Assembly (NCBI GenBank): GCA_938029215.1
Contig: CALHFG010000021.1
Coordinates: 1 to 64,000, forward strand
Length of the DNA: 64,000 nucleotides
From: an uncultured Acidimicrobiales bacterium
Lineage (GTDB): Bacteria > Actinomycetota > Acidimicrobiia > Acidimicrobiales > SZUA-35
Reading direction: 5' to 3'
Shown one piece after another: positions 36,961-45,237 of the stretch (the first letter of the stretch is position 1; each line of letters starts with the position of its first letter). Position numbers and translations under genes: made by a program. Under the pieces are notes generated by a model. The model was not told where the DNA came from and made no database searches. It saw only the letters and a program-made list of their open reading frames with translations.

Positions 36961-37356
36961 CTACAAGCGAGCGTTGAGTTCAGCGATCGCCCGTTTGGGA
37001 GCGGTGATCCGATACGACATGTCGAGGAGCTCTGCTACTTCGTCCCAGTCGGTTTCGTCGTCCAGATCGAACCCGAGCCATCCGGACACGCCCATGTACG
37101 CAGGAATGAAGACTCGTGGGTCCTCCGCCAGTGCGCGCCGCTCATCGTCATCAGGCAAGATCATGATCGATTGGGGGTGCTGGACCCATTCTCCATCCAC
37201 CTTGATGGAGCCTCCGTAGTAACAGAACACCTTCTTGGTGAAGAATGCCGGTCGGCCGTGCGAGATCTTCTCCGAAACCTCGGGGAACTCATTTGCCAAT
37301 TCCCGGACCCGGGCCAAGAGCGCATCGTCGTCGTCAAACATCTGCCGGTGTGCCAT
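36961..37356 (-). CDS. MmcQ/YjbR-family protein
   Basis: This 131-residue protein has the YjbR/MmcQ pattern: a central KISHGRPAFFTKKVFCYYGG with GRPAFF, then IMILPDDDERRALAEDPRVFIPAYMGVSGWLGFDLDDETDWDEVAELLDMSYRITAPKRAIAEL. Family members adopt a CyaY-like fold, and proposed DNA binding is not established for most. The start is ATG 37356; an upstream TTG at 37362 would add two residues. Its TAG stop lies in the same frame as the lipase-lipoxygenase gene that follows. Confidence 0.88.
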   Translation of the reverse strand: MAHRQMFDDDDALLARVRELANEFPEVSEKISHGRPAFFTKKVFCYYGGSIKVDGEWVQHPQSIMILPDDDERRALAEDPRVFIPAYMGVSGWLGFDLDDETDWDEVAELLDMSYRITAPKRAIAELNARL

Positions 37357-37441
37357 AACCAAAGAGTACGGCCTCAGCGCTCATTGGTCCGACTGTGCAA
37401 AATCGCCGATGCCTTGGACCACAACATGACAACATCTCTAC

Positions 37442-38197
37442 ATGCCCGGCTCCGACTATTTGTCTTCACCCGACCGCCATCTCCTTCCCGAGGTCGCGGC
37501 CGCCTACGACGACGCCCACGATCGAAACTTCCGCGAATCGGCGATCGGACCGGCGGTTGACCTCCTCACCGAACTCGCTGGCACGGGACCGGTGGTCGAG
37601 TTTGCGGTGGGCACGGGCCGACTCGCGCTGCCGCTTTCGGACCGAGTCTCCAAGATCTACGGAATCGATTTCTCCGAACCGATGCTCGACGTACTCCGAA
37701 ACAAACCAGGTGCTGAACGTCTATCCATCACCGCCGGCGACATGACGACGACCCAAGTCTGTTCGGACGCTTCGATCGTCTACTTGGTGTACAACACGAT
37801 CGAGAACCTACGAACCCAAGAGCGGCAGGTTCAATGTTTCCGAAATGCCGCCGCTCACTTGATGCCAGGAGGGCGATTCGTCATGGAGGTCAGAGTGCCC
37901 GAGCTGCACCGACTGCCGGCCGGAGAGACCATGATCCCTTTCGACGTATCGCCCCACCACCTCGGGTTCGAGGAATACGTCGACTTCGTTAACCAGATCT
38001 CGATCAGCCACCACTACTACATCGACGGCGATCGAGTGCGGGTGAGTTCGCCCTCATTCCGGTACGCGTGGCCGGCCGAGCTGGATCTTATGGCCCAGCT
38101 GGCGGACATGGAACTCGAAAACCGGTGGTCCGACTGGCGCCGATCCCCCTTCACCAACCACTCCACCGGACACGTTTCGGTCTGGCGTGCGCCGTAG
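37442..38197 (+). CDS. Class I SAM-dependent methyltransferase
   Basis: This 251-residue protein has the SAM-binding glycine motif VVEFAVGTGRLALPL (motif I), an acidic end of strand 2 (YGIDFSEPMLDVL), and motif II-III region ITAGDMTTTQVCSDASIVYLVYNTIENL, with LMPGGRFVMEV. The methyl acceptor is unknown. It is divergent from the YjbR gene, with about 85 bases between starts. Confidence 0.9.
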   Translation: MPGSDYLSSPDRHLLPEVAAAYDDAHDRNFRESAIGPAVDLLTELAGTGPVVEFAVGTGRLALPLSDRVSKIYGIDFSEPMLDVLRNKPGAERLSITAGDMTTTQVCSDASIVYLVYNTIENLRTQERQVQCFRNAAAHLMPGGRFVMEVRVPELHRLPAGETMIPFDVSPHHLGFEEYVDFVNQISISHHYYIDGDRVRVSSPSFRYAWPAELDLMAQLADMELENRWSDWRRSPFTNHSTGHVSVWRAP

Positions 38198-38280
38198 TTC
38201 TTGGTTCGAGGCATCGCGTCAGCGAACCGCCGATTGGCCGCCCAGCGCCTTCGTGCACCCGCGCGCCTCTAGGGTGCTTC

Positions 38281-38619
38281 ATGGCAATAGTCAATATCGA
38301 TGATCGTTCATTTGAGGTAGCAGACGGGACCCGGCTCGTTCTCGCTCTCGAAGACAACGGTGTCGACATCCTTCACCTCTGCGGCGGTAACGCAAAATGC
38401 ACGTCATGTCGCGTCACATTCACCGAGGGTGAGCCTTTCAGCTTGAACGACGATGAGATGGCAATCCTGCAAGCCAAGGAACTCATTGGGCAAGTGCGAC
38501 TATCGTGCCAGATCCTCACCTCTCACACGATGTCTCTATCGGCTGGAATTACCGTGAAGGGTTCGAAGTACGACAGCGCTGGCCCTCGACCCGCCGACGG
38601 AATACCTCCCAGCAACTAG
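38281..38619 (+). CDS. 2Fe-2S ferredoxin (plant type)
   Basis: This 112-residue protein carries the ligand set C34-x5-C40-x2-C43 and C76 (LHLCGGNAKCTSCRVTF, VRLSCQIL), the plant/adrenodoxin-type 2Fe-2S pattern, in a beta-grasp domain. It can deliver electrons to oxygenases or P450s. The partner is not adjacent; the Rieske oxygenase at 23452 is a candidate but distant. The ATG at 38281 was chosen to start the domain; the frame is open upstream to 38068 over the methyltransferase gene. It converges with the AraC gene. Confidence 0.9.
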   Translation: MAIVNIDDRSFEVADGTRLVLALEDNGVDILHLCGGNAKCTSCRVTFTEGEPFSLNDDEMAILQAKELIGQVRLSCQILTSHTMSLSAGITVKGSKYDSAGPRPADGIPPSN

Positions 38620-38625
38620 TCCCAA

Positions 38626-39462
38626 TCACAGAACCAACACCGATTCTCGGAAGTCGGATGGAGACATTCCTGTGCGGGAGCGAAAGAACTTCGTGAAATT
38701 CGACGGCTCCGAGAACCGTAGTTCTCGAGCGATGGTCGAGATGTCTTGGTCCGACCATGCCAGACGTCGTTGAGCCTCAAGAATGACTCGGGCATCGATG
38801 ATCTCTTTTGGACGCTGTCGGAACGTCTGGGCCGTCGCTCGGGCCACGGTCCGGCTCGATGCCCCCACTCGTTGGGCGTGCCAGCCGACCGCCCTCTGAT
38901 GGATATTGCGCTCAACGCTTTCTACGAAGGCGGCGGTGAGGCGTTCGGCCGTTGAGGCGGCTTGGTCACGGTTGCCGTGTGCCTGCCGAGCGAACAGCCG
39001 GAGTATCACCCCAACGACAGCAGCTGCGGTTGGGTGGTCATCGTTGACTTCGAGGTCATCGGCCATCCACTGCGTCTGCTGTTGTAGTCGCATGGAGTCG
39101 CTGCCCAGATGGGCTGCAGCGGTCACACCCGCGAAACGATCGAACAGCGGCAGATCGGGCAACGCTGAGGACTCAAAGACCACAACGTCGGCACTGAAGT
39201 TCGCGTGAAGTTCCGACCAGCGCTGCACCTGACCAGGACGGATCCACAGCGCCGTGCCGGGTTCGAGCTCATGATCTTCAAAGTCGACCATGTGAGAGCC
39301 TCGGCCCTCGGTGCAGTGAATGAACACATGAAATCGCACGAGTTCGACGGGAGGGCCAACCCGGCCGTGCGCAGCCGCCATCTCGGCCAACTTCGAACGA
39401 ATAACCTCGGTGTTGGTTACGTTCACCGCTTGGGTGAGGTTCATCTCGATGACATCGTCCAT
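38626..39462 (-). CDS. AraC-family transcriptional regulator
   Basis: This roughly 278-residue protein has an N-terminal cupin-like ligand region (HMVDFEDHELEPGTALWIRPGQVQRW) and a C-terminal double helix-turn-helix: VGASSRTVARATAQTFRQRPKEIIDARVILEAQRRLAWSDQDISTIARELRFSEPSNFTKFFRSRTGMSPSDFRES, a standard AraC DNA-binding domain. The start is uncertain; ATG 39462 follows an AGAGG site, while the frame is open to 39504. It is divergent from the membrane gene at 39611, which may be its target. Confidence 0.9.
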   Translation of the reverse strand: MDDVIEMNLTQAVNVTNTEVIRSKLAEMAAAHGRVGPPVELVRFHVFIHCTEGRGSHMVDFEDHELEPGTALWIRPGQVQRWSELHANFSADVVVFESSALPDLPLFDRFAGVTAAAHLGSDSMRLQQQTQWMADDLEVNDDHPTAAAVVGVILRLFARQAHGNRDQAASTAERLTAAFVESVERNIHQRAVGWHAQRVGASSRTVARATAQTFRQRPKEIIDARVILEAQRRLAWSDQDISTIARELRFSEPSNFTKFFRSRTGMSPSDFRESVLVL

Positions 39463-39610
39463 GACCTCTGCAGTTTGACGCTTGAACCCACCGACCGGAC
39501 ACACGTGTCCGTTTTTGATCAGCGTTCGTCGCCTTCGAACCTTCCGTTCGACCTCCCGATCGTCCTTACTGAGAGGGCCCTAACGACGGGGCTGGAAAAA
39601 GGAGAGATGA

Positions 39611-40018
39611 ATGAGGCTCAAAGCAAGCGGGGTACCCACATGGGTCACAGGTTTGGCGTTGGTAATCGGCGCGTTCAGCACGGTTGCCGGTGTAGCGATC
39701 ATGATCGATCCGTCAATCATGAACATCGACGACGCCGTGGTTGGCCGGCAGTGGGGTGGACGCAATGTCGGGCTTGGCATTGCGCTGTTGGTTGCGGTGG
39801 CGCTGCGGAGCGCCGGGGCCTACTTTGCGGCTTTCGCTGCCGGACTGTTCCGAGACATCGGAGACCTCATCGGCGCGGTCGATGACGGAGCGTCGCCTAT
39901 CGTTCCCCTCGTGTTCCTGGTAGTCGGTGCAGTGGTGCTCGCCTCGATCGCGCGAGCGGGCGGGCTTGGAACCGAGACGTTGAACAGCCCACGTCAGGTT
40001 CAACCAACCCAGCCATGA
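39611..40018 (+). CDS. Small membrane protein, unknown function
   Basis: This 135-residue protein has about four hydrophobic helices (VTGLALVIGAFSTVAGVAIMI, NVGLGIALLVAVAL, GAYFAAFAAGLF, IVPLVFLVVGAVVLASIA) and a short C-terminal tail. It resembles DUF4267-type membrane proteins, though I am unsure. An AAAGGAGAG site precedes the ATG. The stop overlaps the start of the next gene by four bases (ATGA at 40015-40018), so they form a coupled pair divergent from AraC. Confidence 0.75.
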   Translation: MRLKASGVPTWVTGLALVIGAFSTVAGVAIMIDPSIMNIDDAVVGRQWGGRNVGLGIALLVAVALRSAGAYFAAFAAGLFRDIGDLIGAVDDGASPIVPLVFLVVGAVVLASIARAGGLGTETLNSPRQVQPTQP

Positions 40019-40446
40019 AAATTCTCCGCAACAAAGCGGTTCGGGTCGCAGTCGATGTGACGCTATTGGTGGGCTTTATCGCCGAGTTCGTCACCCGAGA
40101 GGGGCCGGACTATGCGCTGCACTCGTGGATTGGCGTGGTGCTGATTCCGCTTGTGGGTGTGCATCTGCTGAGCAACTGGCGCTGGGTCACCAGCACCTTC
40201 AAGAGGCGCACTGCTCACCCCGAATGGCCGCTTGCTCGGTTCAACGCAGCCTTTTCAATCGTTACGTCGATCTGCATCCTGTCCGGCTTTCCGATCTGGC
40301 TCGAATGGCCTGGAGGCGACTCCCTCTCGGGCCTCCACACCATTACCGGGTTCATCTCGATCGTGCTGGCTCTCTCGCACCTGTGGCGTAATCGTTCCCG
40401 ACTCAACGCTCTGATCGGCAGAACTCCCAGGTACTCGCCTACATAG
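40015..40446 (+). CDS. DUF4405-like membrane protein
   Basis: This 143-residue protein has four hydrophobic helices with His residues at regular membrane positions (LHSWIGVVLIP, GVHLLSNWRW, LHTITGFISI, LSHLWRNRSRL), typical of DUF4405/cytochrome-b-like integral membrane proteins that could bind heme b. That role is inferred from His placement only. It is translationally coupled to the preceding membrane gene and followed by the promoter of the LacI-family regulator. Confidence 0.8.
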   Translation: MKILRNKAVRVAVDVTLLVGFIAEFVTREGPDYALHSWIGVVLIPLVGVHLLSNWRWVTSTFKRRTAHPEWPLARFNAAFSIVTSICILSGFPIWLEWPGGDSLSGLHTITGFISIVLALSHLWRNRSRLNALIGRTPRYSPT

Positions 40447-40547
40447 GCACCTTTGCCAAGCCGCGGGCTGCCCGGGTTTGCGGAGGCGTCGCTTCGAGGC
40501 TGGAAGCGACCCAAACGGACCTTCCCGGTGCTGCGCGACGGCCGTTG

Positions 40548-40576
40548 TTGACCGTTTGCGTTTCCCGGAGTACGGT
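40548..40576 (+). promoter_or_regulatory. Promoter of the lacI-family gene
   Basis: A -35 box TTGACC (40548-40553) and a -10 box TACGGT (40571-40576) are separated by 17 bases, a good sigma-70-type match. Operator copy 1 begins two bases after the -10 box and the gene starts at 40609, so the arrangement indicates autorepression. Confidence 0.6.
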
Positions 40577-40577
40577 T

Positions 40578-40591
40578 TGGGAGCGCTCTCA
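40578..40591. promoter_or_regulatory. LacI-family operator copy 1 (TGGGAGCGCTCTCA)
   Basis: The sequence differs by one base from the palindrome TGGGAGCGCTCCCA, the known operator of actinobacterial CebR/CelR-type repressors. It covers the expected transcription start just after the -10 box of the regulator gene, which suggests self-regulation. Confidence 0.8.
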
Positions 40592-40608
40592 GGAAAGGGG
40601 GAAGTTCC

Positions 40609-41634
40609 ATGCAGCGTCTGAATTTGGAAGAAATCGGTCGCCTGGCTGGTGTCTCTCGTTCCACGGTGTCTCGGGTCGTCAACGGCGAAGCGAACGTGAG
40701 CAACACCGCCAAGGAGCGAGTCGAGGCGATTATCGCCGAGACCGGCTACCGGCCTCACGCCGCCGCCCGCTCGCTCGCTTCCAATCGCACCGGTGTCATT
40801 GGCCTGGTGATCCCAAGTGCCGCCGAAACCCTGTTCGACGACCCCTACTTCGGCCGACTGATTCTGGGCGCCACCAGCGCGAGCAACGACATGGAGATGA
40901 CCCTGGCGCTGTTTCTCTTCGAGGACGAGTCCGACCAACAATCGATCATTCGGCGAGTCATCGGTTCCGGGCTCGTTGACGGGGTGATCGTCACCGCCGC
41001 CGAGATCGGCAACAGTGTCCCTGACGTGTTGCGGCGAGCGAACCTGCCCTTTGTGCTGGTGGGTCGCCCCGACGACGAAACAGTCTCACCGCATTCGATC
41101 GACCTCGACAATCCCGGCGGCGCCATGCTCGCCGCTGGCCACCTTGCTGACCTTGGGCGAACCCGACCCGCATTGATCTCCGCGCCATCCAATACCACGG
41201 CCGGCATCGACCGACATAAGGGCTTTATCGAGGGGCTGGCCAACCACGGCCTCGACGTTGAGGATCGAACGGCTGAAGGAAACTGGACCGAGGCGTCGGG
41301 CCAGACGGCGATGACATCTCTCCTGCCACTTGAGCCTGATTCGGTCTTTGTTGCCTCCGACCGCATGGCGGTTGGAGCGCTACGAGCCATCCGCGAAGCT
41401 GGCCTCACGTGCCCTGATGACATCGCCGTGGTCGGATTTGACGGTCTGATCCCGGCCGACCAGACCACTCCCCGACTCACCACGGTGATGCATCCGGTTA
41501 CCGAGATTGGCCACCGCGCTGCCACATTGCTCAAATCACTTCTCGACGACCCAGATCATCCCGCCGAGCGGGTGATGTATGAGTCTCAGCTCATGATTCG
41601 CGAGTCTTGTGGACACCAGGAGTCAGCCTCGTGA
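40609..41634 (+). CDS. LacI-family repressor, CebR/CelR-like
   Basis: This 341-residue regulator has an N-terminal LacI helix-turn-helix (NLEEIGRLAGVSRSTVSRVVNGEANVSNTAKERVEAIIAETGYRPHAAARSLASNRTGVIGLVIP) and a periplasmic-binding-type effector domain ending LTTVMHPVTEIGHRAATLLKSLL. The HTH recognition residues are of the type seen in sugar repressors. Six operators matching TGGGAGCGCTCCCA lie before its own gene and three other transcription units of this locus, so it should repress the importer, GH16 enzymes and catabolic operon until a beta-glucan oligosaccharide binds (inference). The AGGAAAGGGGG ribosome site lies before the ATG. Confidence 0.93.
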   Translation: MQRLNLEEIGRLAGVSRSTVSRVVNGEANVSNTAKERVEAIIAETGYRPHAAARSLASNRTGVIGLVIPSAAETLFDDPYFGRLILGATSASNDMEMTLALFLFEDESDQQSIIRRVIGSGLVDGVIVTAAEIGNSVPDVLRRANLPFVLVGRPDDETVSPHSIDLDNPGGAMLAAGHLADLGRTRPALISAPSNTTAGIDRHKGFIEGLANHGLDVEDRTAEGNWTEASGQTAMTSLLPLEPDSVFVASDRMAVGALRAIREAGLTCPDDIAVVGFDGLIPADQTTPRLTTVMHPVTEIGHRAATLLKSLLDDPDHPAERVMYESQLMIRESCGHQESAS

Positions 41635-41695
41635 ACAGTTCACCGAGCCTGCCATCCGCCCCCTTGGCGCGTCGAGATCTCTTTTTGCCCCCGCT

Positions 41696-41709
41696 TGGGA
41701 GCGCTCCCA
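41696..41709. promoter_or_regulatory. LacI-family operator copy 2 (perfect palindrome)
   Basis: TGGGAGCGCTCCCA in perfect form, 173 bases before the solute-binding protein ATG. Copy 3 lies 74 bases downstream, close to seven helical turns, which would allow looping or cooperative binding. Confidence 0.82.
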
Positions 41710-41769
41710 GTCAACGGCCCGGCTCCAGCCCGTCGGAAATGCGCCTTTTCCCAGTCATTTGCCCCGCGA

Positions 41770-41783
41770 TGGGAGCGCTCCCA
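41770..41783. promoter_or_regulatory. LacI-family operator copy 3 (perfect palindrome)
   Basis: TGGGAGCGCTCCCA in perfect form, 98 bases before the solute-binding protein ATG, so it likely governs the importer operon. I could not identify a convincing -35/-10 pair beside it. Confidence 0.82.
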
Positions 41784-41881
41784 CCGTGGAGTGATGCCAT
41801 CGGCTCGGCTCCAACGATCGGACCGCATCGGTCACGAAGGGTGTCGCACGACACCCACCCCCACCTAAGGAGAGGAAACAC

Positions 41882-43309
41882 ATGAAGAAACTACGTCTCA
41901 GGAGGCTTTTGGCCTTCCTGTTTGCGTTCGCCTTGATTGCCGCAGCATGCGGCAGCAGCGGAAGCGACAACGCATCCACCGACGGAGGGTCCTCCGATGA
42001 CTCCGCCGATGATTCGGCAAGCTCAGATGACTCGGCAAGCTCCGACGATTCTGCAAGCTCGGATGACTCGGCTGACGGTGGCTCAGGTTTGGAAGGAACG
42101 CTCCGGGTCCTGATCCATCAGAACCCTCCAGGGGTCGAATTCATGGAGGGCTTCAACGCCGACTTCGAAGCGGCCAACCCCGGCGTGACCATCGACATGA
42201 CCGTCGTGAACGCCGATGACATCCCCACCGTCAACCAGACTCGTCTCAGCGCCAACGACATCGACGTGACCACGATCAGCGTGACCGGTTTCGCCAACGC
42301 CGTCCAGCCGTACATGACTGGCGCTGACTCCCCGTACTGGCAGCAGCTCATCGAGGCGGGTCTTCTGATGGATCTGTCAGGCCAGTCCTACCTCAGCAAC
42401 TACGACCAGGCCGCGATCGACGGGTCCAGCTTTGATGGCGGCACGTATGCCCTCAGTCTTGGCCGCACCTCATATAGCGGAATGTTCGTCAACACCGACC
42501 TTCTTGCGGATGTCGGTGCCGAGATGCCAACCACCTGGGACGAGCTCGTCACCGCATGCGAAGCGGTGAAGGAAGCAGGTCTCAAGTGCGCCGTCGCCGG
42601 TGGTCAGGACGCATGGCCGGTCTTTGTCGGCACCTACGGTCTGCTCGGTGCGCTCTATCCCGATCAGCAAGCTCTGGTCGAGGGTCTTTGGGACGGTTCA
42701 GTCACCTGGAACGATGACCAAGGCATCAAGTTGTTCGAGCGTTACGACTACTACGCCAACGAGATGCTCGACGCCGAATCCGCCGGCCTCACCGGCGACT
42801 CCGCCGCCCAGCGTTACGCCGTTGGCGACATTGCCTTTGGCCCCATGGGTGCATGGAACGCCGGTCCTGTAGCTGACAATGCCGACTTCGCATGGGAGTA
42901 CATCCCGTTCCCCGGTAGCGACAATGCAGCCGACAACCAGACCCTGTTCGGCAAAGACGACATGAGCTTTGCCATCGCTGCGGAAACCCCCGTGGCCGAC
43001 CTCGCTCATGCATACCTGGCCGCATTCTCCGAGCCCGACAGCTACAACGCCTTTGCAAACGCCACCAACTACCTGCCGACCCAGCCGACCGCTGCGTTGG
43101 AGAGCGCCCTGGGGACCTCGATCGCTCCGATCCTTCAGGCAGGCAACTTTGCCATCGGCTTCGAGCAGCTCTTCGTCGGCCCGAAGGGTGCCGGCCAGTG
43201 GGCAAATGCCAAGGACGGATCGCTGTGGATGTACAACGGCGACTTCACCGATCCGACAGAAGCAGCCAACCAAGCTCAGGCCGACCTCGAAGCCGGTCTC
43301 GGTGGCTGA
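41882..43309 (+). CDS. ABC transporter sugar-binding lipoprotein
   Basis: This 475-residue family 1-type solute-binding protein has a lipoprotein signal (lipobox LIAAAC, Cys23), followed by a Ser/Asp-rich linker with three near-perfect DDSASS repeats, then the binding domain (GTLRVLIHQNPPGVEFMEGFNADFEAANPGVTIDMTVV). It captures an oligosaccharide outside the membrane for the two permeases that follow. Given the GH16 enzymes and operator type, the ligand is probably a beta-glucan oligosaccharide (inference). GGAGAGGAAA lies before the ATG. It is the first gene of the importer operon. Confidence 0.93.
   Translation: MKKLRLRRLLAFLFAFALIAAACGSSGSDNASTDGGSSDDSADDSASSDDSASSDDSASSDDSADGGSGLEGTLRVLIHQNPPGVEFMEGFNADFEAANPGVTIDMTVVNADDIPTVNQTRLSANDIDVTTISVTGFANAVQPYMTGADSPYWQQLIEAGLLMDLSGQSYLSNYDQAAIDGSSFDGGTYALSLGRTSYSGMFVNTDLLADVGAEMPTTWDELVTACEAVKEAGLKCAVAGGQDAWPVFVGTYGLLGALYPDQQALVEGLWDGSVTWNDDQGIKLFERYDYYANEMLDAESAGLTGDSAAQRYAVGDIAFGPMGAWNAGPVADNADFAWEYIPFPGSDNAADNQTLFGKDDMSFAIAAETPVADLAHAYLAAFSEPDSYNAFANATNYLPTQPTAALESALGTSIAPILQAGNFAIGFEQLFVGPKGAGQWANAKDGSLWMYNGDFTDPTEAANQAQADLEAGLGG
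42008..42061 (+). repeat. Three 18-base tandem repeats in the lipoprotein linker
   Basis: Three imperfect 18-base units starting GATGATTCGGCAAGC, GATGACTCGGCAAGC and GACGATTCTGCAAGC encode DDSASS repeated three times, followed by a partial fourth unit. The tract forms the acidic flexible tether between the lipid-anchored Cys and the binding domain. Confidence 0.85.
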
Positions 43310-43349
43310 TTGATCCAGTCGGTCTAGTCGACCGACTCACGTGAGCTAT

Positions 43350-43379
43350 GTGGTGCGGGGTTGGGCGACCCCGCACCAC
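43350..43379 (+). promoter_or_regulatory. Strong hairpin between binding-protein and permease genes
   Basis: Arms GTGGTGCGGGGT and ACCCCGCACCAC pair perfectly over 12 bases around a six-base loop TGGGCG. It follows the binding-protein stop by 40 bases and precedes the permease start by 38. There is no T-run. Such hairpins after a solute-binding gene usually protect the upstream mRNA or attenuate downstream transcription, giving excess binding protein over permease. Confidence 0.6.
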
Positions 43380-43417
43380 CTGTAACGAATACGTCGAACG
43401 AAATCGCAGGGGAACCA

Positions 43418-44344
43418 ATGGCAGCATCACCACAAAAAAATCTCTTCGGAGGAGGACGCCAACGCCTATACCCGTGGCTCCTCTTGTTGCCAGGACTCGG
43501 CTTCTATTTCCTTATCGGCGTCGGGCCCTCGCTGGCGACGGCCATCTACTCCTTCACCGATGCCACCGGCATCCGCGGGCTGCCGATTAGTTGGGTGGGA
43601 TGGGACAACTACGACGAGTTCATTTTCGCCGGTGCCCGATCGCGGGACAATCTGGATGCCCTCCAACGCACCCTGATCTTCATGGTGCTGGTCACCACCA
43701 TCCAGTTCGCCGTCGGCCTGGTCATGGCTCTACTGGTAAACCAGAAGCTTCGCGGTCGCCTGGTATTTCGAACCCTGTTCTTCGTCCCGGTCATCCTTGG
43801 TGTCGCCGTTCAGGGCCTTATGTGGAAGCTGTTCCTGCGGCCCGGCGGCGGACCAATGCATGAGATCTTTGGCCTCTTTGGTTTGGAGTCGCAGTTCCTC
43901 GGTGGTCCGAACGCGTTCTACTGGGTGGTCGTGGTTCAGGTGTGGGCCAACGCCGGCTTCACCATGGTCATCTTCCTGGCCGGCATGCAAACCGTTCCCG
44001 CCGACCTCTATGAAGCGGCGTCGGTCGACGGAGCTGTCGGGTGGCAGCTCTTCAAGAACGTCACCTGGCCTCAACTGACTCCTGCGGTCAACACCAACTT
44101 CCTGCTGAACATCGTCGGATCGCTCCAGGCCTGGATGCTCTTCCTCGTGCTCACCGGGTACCGAAACGGAACCAACGTGCTCGGCTATGTGGTCTACGCC
44201 GAAGCATTTGGTCAAACCGCAGCCAGTTCGTTTCGGCAGGGGTACGCCGCCGCTGCCTCCATCGTGTTGTTTCTCCTCGTCCTTGCGCTCGGGATGGCGG
44301 CAAATGCCGTGGTCGGACGGCGTGAAAGGAAGTACATGTCATGA
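43418..44344 (+). CDS. ABC sugar transporter permease 1 (MalF/UgpA-like)
   Basis: This 308-residue permease has six predicted helices starting LYPWLLLLPGLGFYFLIGVGP, and the EAA loop YEAASVDGAVGWQLFKNVTWPQLTP, which contacts the ATPase. Family: carbohydrate uptake-1, MalF-like. The start ATG at 43418 follows AGGGGAACC. The stop overlaps the next gene by four bases (ATGA), so both permeases are coupled. No ATPase gene lies in the locus, so a shared multi-sugar ATPase (MsiK type) elsewhere would be needed. Confidence 0.92.
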   Translation: MAASPQKNLFGGGRQRLYPWLLLLPGLGFYFLIGVGPSLATAIYSFTDATGIRGLPISWVGWDNYDEFIFAGARSRDNLDALQRTLIFMVLVTTIQFAVGLVMALLVNQKLRGRLVFRTLFFVPVILGVAVQGLMWKLFLRPGGGPMHEIFGLFGLESQFLGGPNAFYWVVVVQVWANAGFTMVIFLAGMQTVPADLYEAASVDGAVGWQLFKNVTWPQLTPAVNTNFLLNIVGSLQAWMLFLVLTGYRNGTNVLGYVVYAEAFGQTAASSFRQGYAAAASIVLFLLVLALGMAANAVVGRRERKYMS

Positions 44345-45231
44345 GCGCTATCGCAGAGCCAACACCAATCGAAGTGCACCCAGGTGCCAAAAAGAGCCCG
44401 AACAGCGCCAAGCCGACGCAAAGCGGTACCCGACAGAAGATCAGCTCGTATGCGATGTTGGGGCTTCTCGCTGCGTTCTACACCGGGCCGCTGCTCGTTC
44501 TCATCTTCGCGTCGATGAAGACGCTGCCGGAATTCTTCAAAGACCCAACCGGTCTCCCGGAGAGCTTCGCTCTCGACAACTTCACCGAGGCGTGGGGGTT
44601 GGCCAACTTCCCCAGCTACCTGGTCAATTCGCTGATCTACACCATCGTCGCAACATCACTCTTTGTACTGATGTCGGTCTTTGTGGCCTTTCCCATCGCC
44701 CGCGGCTATGTGAAGGGATCCGGCGCCCTTCTCACCCTGTACGTCGTTGCTTTGTTTCTGCCACCGGCATTGATCCCGCAGTTCCAGCTGATTCTCAACC
44801 TGGGCCTGTTCAACACCCGCACCGGCTACATCCTGCTGTTCCTCATCAACCCGATCGGGCTGATCATCCTCGTCAACTACATCAAGTCGATTCCACGAGA
44901 GCTCGACGAGTCAGCGGCCATGGACGGATGCGGATACATCCGTTTCGTGTGGTCGATCCTAATTCCGCTGATTCGCCCGGCGATCGCAACCGTCACGGTC
45001 CTGCACGCCATCGGAATCTGGAACGAACTGATCCTCGCCACGGTCTACCTCACCAACGATGACCTCTACCCGATCACCCGAGGTCTGATTGTCTTCGAAG
45101 GCGTCTACGGCAGCGACTGGCCGAAGCTGGCCGCCGCGGTCCTGATGCTAATGCTTCCAATGCTCGTGCTGTACATGTTCCTGCAGCGCTACATCATCTC
45201 GGGCCTCACCTCCGGCGCGGTCAAGGGCTAG
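44341..45231 (+). CDS. ABC sugar transporter permease 2 (MalG-like)
   Basis: This 296-residue permease has a hydrophilic N-terminal 30 residues, six helices, and the EAA loop DESAAMDGCGYIRFVWSILIPLIRP, typical of MalG-type partners in carbohydrate uptake-1 importers. It forms the membrane channel with the preceding permease. The next gene starts six bases downstream, continuing the operon into the GH16 lipoprotein. Confidence 0.92.
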   Translation: MSAIAEPTPIEVHPGAKKSPNSAKPTQSGTRQKISSYAMLGLLAAFYTGPLLVLIFASMKTLPEFFKDPTGLPESFALDNFTEAWGLANFPSYLVNSLIYTIVATSLFVLMSVFVAFPIARGYVKGSGALLTLYVVALFLPPALIPQFQLILNLGLFNTRTGYILLFLINPIGLIILVNYIKSIPRELDESAAMDGCGYIRFVWSILIPLIRPAIATVTVLHAIGIWNELILATVYLTNDDLYPITRGLIVFEGVYGSDWPKLAAAVLMLMLPMLVLYMFLQRYIISGLTSGAVKG

Positions 45232-45237
45232 GTCGGA

